From Candidatus Thorarchaeota archaeon (GTDB lineage Archaea; Asgardarchaeota; Thorarchaeia; Thorarchaeales; Thorarchaeaceae): a DNA stretch of 5,449 bases. The stretch lies in the NCBI GenBank assembly GCA_016840965.1, contig JAEORI010000292.1, positions 1 to 5,449 of the forward strand. The letters are read 5' to 3'. Shown here in pieces: positions 1 through 5,254 of this stretch. Under the pieces are notes generated by a model. The model was not told where the DNA came from. It saw only the letters and a list, made by a program, of their open reading frames with translations, and ran no database searches. Both the position numbers and the translations under genes were made by a program. The stretch's first letter is position 1. Every line of letters starts with the position of its first letter.

Positions 1-122
1 GCATTCTTACAGGTGCTAGACGGACCCAACTTGAGATTGCTCGAACTGCACGTGTGACTGAGGTCACCGTGAGAAATCGCTACAAGGAAATGGTTGAGAA
101 GTTAGGAATCTCGACTACTTGA
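1..122 (+). CDS. tfb: Transcription initiation factor B (TFB/TFIIB), C-terminal end, 5' truncated by window
   Basis: The frame is open from base 3 and ends at TGA 120-122, giving 39 residues; the rest of the gene lies before the window. The visible part reads [20 protein letters not shown] and continues with [16 protein letters not shown]. This is the end of the second cyclin-like repeat of archaeal TFB, including its helix-turn-helix. In known TFB/TFIIB proteins this element contacts the BRE just upstream of the TATA box, and the protein recruits RNA polymerase to TBP-bound promoters. The [11 protein letters not shown] stretch is near-diagnostic for the family. Nothing in the fragment looks degenerate and the C-terminus is the usual length. 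A hairpin with a T-rich tail follows within ten bases, so this gene probably ends its transcription unit. Archaea often carry several tfb paralogues, and the fragment cannot say which one this is. Confidence 0.93.
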   Translation, partial: ILTGARRTQLEIARTARVTEVTVRNRYKEMVEKLGISTT

Positions 123-127
123 GCTAT

Positions 128-159
128 GGAGGGGGTTTTTCCCCCTCTTCTCCCTTTTT
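128..159 (+). terminator. Hairpin plus T-tract terminator after tfb
   Basis: Bases 128-135 can pair with 141-148: five G:C pairs, then A:T, a G-T wobble and G:C, closing a loop of five T. A pyrimidine-rich run ending in five T (155-159) follows. It lies 6 nt after the tfb stop. Archaeal termination depends mainly on T-rich tracts, and here both the loop and the tail are T-rich, so it should act with or without a stem. Confidence 0.7.
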
Positions 160-173
160 GTCTTCAGAATTGG

Positions 174-184
174 ATTTTATATCT
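174..184 (+). promoter_or_regulatory. Probable archaeal TATA box for the longin-like gene
   Basis: The sequence ATTTTATATCT is close to the archaeal TATA consensus (TTTAWAWA). It would place a transcription start near base 205, about 40-50 nt before the start codon. A second candidate, GTATATAG at 205-212, would start transcription near 233 and leave a very short leader. That would fit the lack of any Shine-Dalgarno motif before the gene. Which box is used cannot be settled from sequence alone. Confidence 0.4.
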
Positions 185-256
185 AAATTCATATTTCCCC
201 TGTCGTATATAGGCTTATCATGGTAGATTTCAAAATAAACTACAGTGAGAATTATC

Positions 257-1093
257 ATGTCCACAAAACGGTCGATACTAGGCGTTTGGCTAATCGAGCG
301 AGGTAGTGGTAGGAATCTTGTCGCGAAATGCTATTCTGATGCCGTTAAGTTGGATATGGATTTGATTGCACCATTTCTTTCTGCAACCCATACGTTCATT
401 GACAAAGCATCAAATGAAACCCTAAAGACTGTTGATACAGAAACGAACAGATACGTCTGGGAAGCTAATGAACATCCTCTTTTTGTTATGGTTGTTTCTA
501 AAGCAGCTCGACTAGGACACATGCGTTTCATGCTGGAATATGCACTAAATGAATTCATGAATAAAGAAGTCCCCCCCAACACGAATATTGTTGAAGTATT
601 GAAAAAATGGCATGGAGCTCCAAGTACGTTCAAGAATTTTGGTAATTTTGTTGACGAGTTAGTAACCCAGTATGAAGTGACAGACGAGAGCCTTGTTGCT
701 GGTAAATCTATGGACTGTCTTGAGGTCTATAGCCATATCTTCAGAGGAATTATGAAAGTGAAAGGATCTAAACAGAAAAAGGAGGCAATTGTCAAGCGAA
801 TGAACAGCTTAACAGAACCCCTGTTAGATCGATATCCATTCCTCCAAAAAGTGCCAATTGATGTTGCAGGGATTGAGGTTTTAGACATTGATGTCAACAC
901 TGTTGCCTACCAACATCTTCGTGACTCTCTCGAGGAGTTACTAAGACTACTTGGAAAGGCTGTTCGTGAAATAGTGACTCCAAAAGCATATCGTGACATG
1001 TTATTCGATTATGTCATGCCATATGTGAAGCACGATATCCAACGATTACAGACATATGCAATCCTTGACGATGTCGTTAGATATCTTTTCTAA
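257..1093 (+). CDS. Longin-like domain protein of unknown function
   Basis: This is a 278-residue soluble protein with no signal peptide or membrane segment. The N-terminal part (about residues 5-105) shows a strand-strand-helix-strand-strand-helix order: SILGVWLIER, then NLVAKCYS, a helix around DLIAPFLSATHTFI, strands around LKTVDTE and PLFVMVVSK, and a helix around MRFMLEYALNEF. That order and the hydrophobic spacing resemble the longin/roadblock-like domains of small-GTPase regulators and vesicle-adaptor subunits, which are plentiful in Asgard archaea. The C-terminal half is mostly helical and I do not recognise it. ATG 257 is preferred because the domain starts right after it; an in-frame GTG at 245 would add four residues. 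Neither start has a Shine-Dalgarno. The stop is directly abutted by the stop of the opposite-strand methyltransferase. The gene is real (long, clean frame, promoter-like upstream); the fold is inferred by eye, and a GTPase link is speculation. Confidence 0.85.
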   Translation: MSTKRSILGVWLIERGSGRNLVAKCYSDAVKLDMDLIAPFLSATHTFIDKASNETLKTVDTETNRYVWEANEHPLFVMVVSKAARLGHMRFMLEYALNEFMNKEVPPNTNIVEVLKKWHGAPSTFKNFGNFVDELVTQYEVTDESLVAGKSMDCLEVYSHIFRGIMKVKGSKQKKEAIVKRMNSLTEPLLDRYPFLQKVPIDVAGIEVLDIDVNTVAYQHLRDSLEELLRLLGKAVREIVTPKAYRDMLFDYVMPYVKHDIQRLQTYAILDDVVRYLF

Positions 1094-2434
1094 TTACTTT
1101 TCAAGAACGATAATTGCCCGCTGAACCAACTGCCCTCTCTTCCTCTCTGGAATGAGTTCTCGCTCTGGCCTTATTTTCAATCGTGGGTCAATTTCTTTTC
1201 TACTCTTAATAGAGTTGCTTGCTAGCATCCTGTAAAGTGTTAGTCCTGTATCCCTTATCAAATCATTAAATTTGATTGATATTGGTCCACTTTCCGTCTT
1301 TATTACTGGAATAGTCATGCCAACACGGCCATCTGGTCGAAGAATATTCGAAATCTGTTTGAGTACACTACGATAAAGAGTTGTAAGTTCGTCGATTGTT
1401 TCTTCAGCCTCCTCCCTTGTAGGTGTCTTCTTGTAGATGGGTCCTAGAACTGGCTCAAATGCCACAGCATCAACCTCTTTCTTAATGAGTGATGATAATT
1501 GTCTAGAATCCCCTATGAAGATGTCATATTCCAACTTCTGTCCAAGGTCTTTAGCCAACCATTTCATGTTTGACCTTGCACCTTGAACTTGGTTTCCATC
1601 TATATCAACACCAATACATTTCATTCCTAAGATTGCCGCCTCCATGAGAATAGTCCCTGTTCCACAAAAAGGGTCCAAAACTGTGTCCCCGGGTCTTGCT
1701 CCTGCGAGGTTAAGTAAAGTTCTACATATTTTGGGACTTGTGCTGATTTCAGCTGAAACAAATGGTCTTGATTCGTCTCGGTATTGTTGCAGCATAGAAT
1801 CGTAGACTACATTTGTTCTGGCGAAGTATAATCGAGTTTCAGAGAAAATTGCTAAAATCTCTGCGTTTGGTGGAGTTAGTAAAGAGTTCCGAGCAATTGA
1901 TTTCGGCCATAGTGCAATGTTCAGTCTACCCTCCACCCTTCTATCTGGCTCATCATAGATATAATAATCAGCTCTTCTTGCTCCATTCTCCAGAAGTAAT
2001 TTCTTTACCTCATCATTCATTCCTCGTGAGAATCTTCTGAAATTAACTGGAAACTCCCCATCGATAATCGGATAGGTGCTGACTCCAAATTTGATTTTCT
2101 TCCCCTTGACTCTTGGCCATACAATCTTGAGCCAAGGACATTTTTTGATCTCATCCAGATACTCCTTATTTGCAGCCTTCTTAATTGGATAAGCTCCTAA
2201 AGGAATGTTGATGTCATACTCCCAAATGACCTTGCCAATTTTATAGCAACCTCCAAGAGCTGACTGCATATCCACAATCTGGTCATTGTTTAGCTTTTGT
2301 TCAATATCTATAATAGCTGCATTTCTTGTATGATCTACTAAATACCCCTCAAACCCTCTGTCCTGAATATAGACCAGAAGCTCAGCTATGCTGAGTAGCC
2401 AATTTGAACCAAGCACAAAAGCTAGTTTTGTCAT
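1094..2434 (-). CDS. TRM11/TrmG10-like SAM-dependent methyltransferase with altered motif IV
   Basis: This 446-residue protein is built like the archaeal/eukaryotic tRNA guanosine-N2 methyltransferases. It has an N-terminal RNA-binding region (about 1-170, with a THUMP-like segment around ALGGCYKIGKV, 59-69) and a C-terminal Rossmann methyltransferase domain (about 220-446). Motif I is VLDPFCGTGTILMEAAILG (252-270), the acidic loop for SAM ribose is GVDID (275-279), and a GDSRQL motif is at 308-313. The family segment RPFVSAEISTSPKICRTLLN lies at 223-242. The catalytic motif IV, normally D/N-P-P-Y/F, reads A-F-E-P-V-L-G-P (325-332). SAM binding looks intact, but N2-guanine chemistry by the usual mechanism is doubtful. 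The substrate is probably RNA, though a DNA target cannot be excluded. Its ATG overlaps the upstream nuclease-like stop (ATGA), and a weak GGAG lies 11 nt before it, so translational coupling is likely. Confidence 0.88.
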   Translation of the reverse strand: MTKLAFVLGSNWLLSIAELLVYIQDRGFEGYLVDHTRNAAIIDIEQKLNNDQIVDMQSALGGCYKIGKVIWEYDINIPLGAYPIKKAANKEYLDEIKKCPWLKIVWPRVKGKKIKFGVSTYPIIDGEFPVNFRRFSRGMNDEVKKLLLENGARRADYYIYDEPDRRVEGRLNIALWPKSIARNSLLTPPNAEILAIFSETRLYFARTNVVYDSMLQQYRDESRPFVSAEISTSPKICRTLLNLAGARPGDTVLDPFCGTGTILMEAAILGMKCIGVDIDGNQVQGARSNMKWLAKDLGQKLEYDIFIGDSRQLSSLIKKEVDAVAFEPVLGPIYKKTPTREEAEETIDELTTLYRSVLKQISNILRPDGRVGMTIPVIKTESGPISIKFNDLIRDTGLTLYRMLASNSIKSRKEIDPRLKIRPERELIPERKRGQLVQRAIIVLEK

Positions 2435-3276
2435 TTTCTTTCTTTCTCCAGCTCTTCAAAGAGGAATTTGGCATATAGTGCCCCCTGAAGTGGATTTGTC
2501 GATTCACTTATGAAAGTGGGGGTATAGCCCACCTCTTGAATCACTTCTATTAATGGGGAGATATCTGGTCCCCACTCTTCTCCTAGAGGTCGATGAGCCA
2601 CCTCTCCCTTCTCTGTGAATGTGATTCCACTGATATGGAAATGCATGTTCCTTACGAATAGTTCTCCCAACTCATTTTCGAATTGAGTCAGGATTCTGAG
2701 ATAACTCTGTTTATCATTTATCTGGCCTTGGCTTCTTGCATAGAGATGTGCCCAATCAATTGTTGGAATACACCCTTCAAGTTCCTGGCATAGACGAATG
2801 ATTTGGTCTGCTGAACCATAACTTGACAATTTACCAGCGATTTCTGGAGCTAGAAATGCACCACCACTCTCTTCACCTGCTGTTTCCCAGACACTTTTCA
2901 ATGCACCTTTGATGATTGCATGGGCTTCACTCTCTTTCAAACCACCCAAAGATCCCGGATGGAATACAATTCGCTTTACATTCATTAGAGGGGCAAATCT
3001 AAGCGCTTTGACTAACCTGTTCTTTGATGTTTCTCTAACGCGAGGAGTTCTTGAAGCTAGGCTGATATAATATGCCGCGTGGAGGCTCATGCTAACTCCC
3101 GAGTCTTTTGCTAAAGCTCCAATTAATCTAGCCTTCTCCTCCTTAGTTTGCAGTCCATGCACTGCTGCATATTCCAGTGCACTCAATCCTGTTTCTCTTA
3201 AGATTTGAAAGACTCGCTTTATGTTGCTCCGCGCTTCAGTAGGATATCCTGCAGGACCAAAGAGAACATTGTCCAT
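2431..3276 (-). CDS. Endonuclease IV-like (AP endonuclease family 2) TIM-barrel protein
   Basis: This is a 281-residue protein, the usual size for endonuclease IV (Nfo, about 280), which cuts DNA at abasic sites with a three-metal centre. The barrel ligands line up well with E. coli Nfo: H66 in SLHAAYY (H69), H106 in VFHPGS (H109), E145 in APEIAGK (E145), D174 and H177 in IDWAHLYAR (D179, H182), H212 or H214 in MHFHISG (H216), H228 in EVAHRPL (H231) and E258 in ISES (E261). The usual D-R-H motif is V-A-H, so the ligand matching D229 seems lost, as in a divergent archaeal branch with a K-G-E-x-x-H motif. The role could be abasic-site repair, but a different metal-dependent TIM-barrel activity is possible. 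It is the first gene of a two-gene operon and overlaps the methyltransferase by 4 nt. The ATG start is supported by a GAGGT Shine-Dalgarno 6 nt upstream. Confidence 0.88.
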   Translation of the reverse strand: MDNVLFGPAGYPTEARSNIKRVFQILRETGLSALEYAAVHGLQTKEEKARLIGALAKDSGVSMSLHAAYYISLASRTPRVRETSKNRLVKALRFAPLMNVKRIVFHPGSLGGLKESEAHAIIKGALKSVWETAGEESGGAFLAPEIAGKLSSYGSADQIIRLCQELEGCIPTIDWAHLYARSQGQINDKQSYLRILTQFENELGELFVRNMHFHISGITFTEKGEVAHRPLGEEWGPDISPLIEVIQEVGYTPTFISESTNPLQGALYAKFLFEELEKERK

Positions 3277-3281
3277 CTCTC

Positions 3282-3289
3282 AACCTCAT
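3282..3289 (-). promoter_or_regulatory. Shine-Dalgarno of the endonuclease IV-like gene
   Basis: Read on the minus strand the bases are TGAGGTTG. The core GAGGT is complementary to the anti-SD of archaeal 16S rRNA and lies 6 nt before ATG 3276. This fixes the start of the first gene of the operon. Confidence 0.7.
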
Positions 3290-3300
3290 CAATGCGTGCA

Positions 3301-3315
3301 ATATTGAATCAATAT
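3301..3315. repeat. 15-nt palindrome between divergent genes
   Basis: ATATTGAATCAATAT consists of two perfect 7-nt arms, ATATTGA and TCAATAT, around a single central base. It lies 25 nt before the start of the nuclease-like gene and 77 nt before the prenyltransferase ATG, in the only divergent gap of the window. The size and symmetry fit an operator for a dimeric helix-turn-helix regulator, and it could cover the transcription start of the minus-strand operon. It is too AT-rich and its loop too short to act as an RNA hairpin. Function is inferred from symmetry and place only. Confidence 0.45.
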
Positions 3316-3345
3316 GAGTAATTAGGTGTAGCGACTATTGTCCAC

Positions 3346-3359
3346 AAGTCTTTAATTGA
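3346..3359 (+). promoter_or_regulatory. Possible TATA element upstream of the prenyltransferase gene
   Basis: AAGTCTTTAATTGA contains TTTAATT, a weak match to the archaeal TATA consensus. A start of transcription about 25 nt on, near 3380, would leave about 12 nt before ATG 3392, in keeping with a nearly leaderless mRNA and the lack of a good Shine-Dalgarno. The element is nearly symmetrical and could also serve the minus-strand operon with a leader of about 50 nt. Confidence 0.3.
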
Positions 3360-3391
3360 AGCTGTTTCTCGAGTGCTTAGTTGTGCTGGAT

Positions 3392-4333
3392 ATGACAGAA
3401 TCATCGCCTGTTACTGCCGGAGAAAAGGGGTTCTATCCCATGGCTTTCCTATCTATTATTCGACCTCAGAATTGCATCATAGGTGGTCTTACAGTCATTG
3501 CAGGAGTAGCCATGGCATACAGAATGGCTCAAGTTGGTACTGGAATCACTGATTTTCTGCTTCTTTTCATCTATGGCTATATTACATATTTCTTTGTCGC
3601 GGCAGGTGGCAATGTTGTAAATGACATCTTTGATGTCGAGGTCGATAAGATAAATCGTCCACATCGTGCCTTGCCTAGTGGAAGGATGACTATCAGACAG
3701 GCATGGATATACGTCGTGTTTCTGAGTTTGACTGGTCTCCTATTTGCTATTCTGACAGGTCCATATAGTGCATTGATCGTATTCTGCTTTCTAATCATTG
3801 GATATGCATACGCCGCCAAAGTAAAGACATTGGGGCTCGCTGGAAATTTCATGGTGGCATTTTCATTTGCTTTTGGAATTCTATATGGTGCCTTTGCGTA
3901 TGGCGAAACTATCGGCTTACCCCTAGCAAGCGCAATTCCATTGCCGCACTGGCTTTTCTTTTTCACAGCTTTTCTAATTCTACAAGCCAGAGAAACCATC
4001 AAGGGGGCTGAAGATGTTGAAGGCGATAAAGCAAGAGATGTTCGTACTATTGCCAGGGTCTATGGCTATAATGTTGCAGCAGCTGTTGCTGCAGCTCTGA
4101 ATTTCATAGGAGTTTTCTGCTATATCCTGATTTGGATTTTGGATTTTGCGAGTTGGAATTTATGGCTATTACTCCTCTTGGGTGCAGCCATCGTCATTGG
4201 TGCTGGAATTGCTCCTCTCACAGGACCTGATAATAAAAGAGCACTTCTAATTGGAAGTACTTTGGATAAGATAGGTGCACTAGTTGGTCTAATTGCCTTT
4301 GTAGTAATTCCTCTCTATGGCATCCTAATTTAA
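3392..4333 (+). CDS. UbiA-family prenyltransferase, probable digeranylgeranylglyceryl phosphate synthase
   Basis: This is a 313-residue multi-pass membrane protein with about eight or nine hydrophobic segments. It carries both Asp-rich motifs of the UbiA superfamily: NDIFDVEVD at 77-85, followed by R-P-H-R-A-L-P-S-G, and DVEGDKARDVRTIA at 208-221. These bind the prenyl diphosphate through magnesium. The opening SIIRPQNCIIGGL and the AYAAKVKTLGLAGN segment (139-152) fit DGGGP synthase, which adds the second geranylgeranyl chain to GGGP (EC 2.5.1.42) to build archaeol-type lipids. Menaquinone or haem-type UbiA enzymes are the alternatives. ATG 3392 is chosen because it follows the putative TATA box at a leaderless distance. 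A TTG at 3356 would lie upstream of the expected transcription start. A later ATG at 3440 (297 aa), right before the conserved region and about 9 nt after an AGGGG, is also plausible. The stop overlaps that of the convergent Yip1-like gene. Confidence 0.9.
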   Translation: MTESSPVTAGEKGFYPMAFLSIIRPQNCIIGGLTVIAGVAMAYRMAQVGTGITDFLLLFIYGYITYFFVAAGGNVVNDIFDVEVDKINRPHRALPSGRMTIRQAWIYVVFLSLTGLLFAILTGPYSALIVFCFLIIGYAYAAKVKTLGLAGNFMVAFSFAFGILYGAFAYGETIGLPLASAIPLPHWLFFFTAFLILQARETIKGAEDVEGDKARDVRTIARVYGYNVAAAVAAALNFIGVFCYILIWILDFASWNLWLLLLLGAAIVIGAGIAPLTGPDNKRALLIGSTLDKIGALVGLIAFVVIPLYGILI

Positions 4334-5163
4334 TGCGCTTGCCAAAAAGTCCACACTAAGACAATCACACATGCAATTGCCACAAGGGTCGCCCATACGG
4401 TCGAAGTGTCGTGAGCCTCTCTAATTCCGAATATTAAGAGATAACCAGTCCATAGAAATGCCCCTGTAGTCATGATATCTATTGTATACCAAATCCCCGA
4501 AGTGTAAGCCCAGTTAATTATCACTGGAGTAAAGTATGCTAGAGACCCTGGATCGAAGTCTACCACATCAGGAAAGGGTGGTAATGCAATAAGAACTACA
4601 ATTATTGCGATCAGCCTCACTAAAATAACAGGCATCATACTATATCCAACAACGGATAGCGTTTTCATTTTGTTTCCTGTGCCACCAGTAATCTTGAAGG
4701 CAAAATGTGCGAACACAGTCCCAACAATCAAATAGATTATTCCTACCATGATGCTTGGCATTAGTCCTACGAGGGCTATTGCCCACGCCATTGAACCCTG
4801 AGGGCTAGCCAGCAAGTTAGCTGGTCCAATTTCGCCGCTAGTTGCATTAACTATGACATGGGTTGTTATTTTTGAGGTCAGAGACAGATATAGTCCAGCG
4901 ACAATTAATGCATTTATTATGATTATCATGAATGGTCCTGCTGCATCTGGTCTTTGTCCTATATCTCGATATGCAGCAGCTGGTCTTCGTATCACTCCCC
5001 ACACCCTCTCTTGTGTTCCCATGAACTTGACTTCAGGAGACTCGGGTCTCTTCAGGATTGGCAAAATTCTTTCGAGGGTTTCTTCTGCAATTGTTTCCTT
5101 ACAGACTGGACATATAGTTGCATCAGCCGGAACAGGGCTGTCACAGAATTCACAGCGCCGCAC
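4330..5163 (-). CDS. Zinc-ribbon plus Yip1-like integral membrane protein
   Basis: This 277-residue protein begins with a compact zinc ribbon: C4-x2-C7 and C18-x2-C21 (CEFC and CPVC). A linker of about 30 polar residues follows, then a membrane domain. The segment VWGVIRRPAAAYRDIGQRPD (54-73) before the first helix is the usual entry of Yip1-domain proteins (PF04893). Hydrophobic segments lie at about 77-97, 126-156, 168-195, 207-222, 229-247 and 255-274. Yip1 proteins in eukaryotes bind Rab GTPases on Golgi membranes; prokaryotic members are common and mostly uncharacterised, so a trafficking role is not implied. The zinc ribbon should face the cytoplasm. The start is GTG 5163, supported by a GAGATGAT Shine-Dalgarno 5 nt upstream and a TATA box about 55 nt upstream. 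It is transcribed from its own promoter, and its stop overlaps the prenyltransferase stop by 4 nt, tail to tail. Confidence 0.87.
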   Translation of the reverse strand: MRRCEFCDSPVPADATICPVCKETIAEETLERILPILKRPESPEVKFMGTQERVWGVIRRPAAAYRDIGQRPDAAGPFMIIIINALIVAGLYLSLTSKITTHVIVNATSGEIGPANLLASPQGSMAWAIALVGLMPSIMVGIIYLIVGTVFAHFAFKITGGTGNKMKTLSVVGYSMMPVILVRLIAIIVVLIALPPFPDVVDFDPGSLAYFTPVIINWAYTSGIWYTIDIMTTGAFLWTGYLLIFGIREAHDTSTVWATLVAIACVIVLVWTFWQAH

Positions 5164-5168
5164 GATTT

Positions 5169-5176
5169 ATCATCTC
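5169..5176 (-). promoter_or_regulatory. Shine-Dalgarno of the zinc-ribbon/Yip1 gene
   Basis: On the minus strand this reads GAGATGAT, seven of eight matches to the archaeal SD GAGGTGAT, with 5 nt to the GTG at 5163. It decides for the non-ATG start: an ATG inside the motif (5171-5173) is out of frame. Confidence 0.6.
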
Positions 5177-5213
5177 AAATAAGGTGAGGTTCAAGATAGA
5201 ATGTCGCGTCTGT

Positions 5214-5228
5214 CTATTTAAGCGAATT
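5214..5228 (-). promoter_or_regulatory. TATA box and BRE-like element of the zinc-ribbon/Yip1 gene
   Basis: On the minus strand CTTAAATAG (5222-5214) is a good archaeal TATA box, with AT-rich GAATTCG just upstream as a possible BRE. Transcription should start near 5193, giving a leader of about 30 nt that contains the Shine-Dalgarno. It lies 26 nt or more after the stop of the preceding minus-strand gene, so the Yip1-like gene need not depend on read-through. Confidence 0.6.
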
Positions 5229-5254
5229 CCGGTTGTTTCAGAGTTCCTTTTTAT

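Noticed and set aside
571..577. Run of seven C in the longin-like gene, a possible phase-variable tract or frameshift
   Set aside because: The frame reads on smoothly on both sides (V-P-P-N) and the protein looks continuous. Seven C is short and no alternative frame opens.
331..633. Open frame of 100 codons on the minus strand inside the longin-like gene
   Set aside because: It is antisense to a well-supported gene, has no promoter or ribosome site of its own and no recognisable protein features.
1813..2040. Open frame of 75 codons on the plus strand opposite the methyltransferase
   Set aside because: It is short and without a start signal, and lies wholly inside a conserved enzyme gene.
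3577..4002. Open frame of 141 codons on the minus strand inside the prenyltransferase gene
   Set aside because: The plus-strand UbiA motifs run straight through it. The antisense product is basic and patternless, as expected of a shadow frame.
4074..4098. GCAGCAGCTGTTGCTGCAGC-like repetitive, partly self-complementary stretch
   Set aside because: It encodes an alanine-rich membrane helix (V-A-A-A-V-A-A-A-L) of the prenyltransferase; the codon repetition explains it.
4853..5187. Two overlapping plus-strand open frames (109 and 77 codons) opposite the start of the zinc-ribbon/Yip1 gene
   Set aside because: The minus strand encodes the zinc ribbon and first membrane helix with its own SD and TATA box. 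The plus frames show no domain or start signal.
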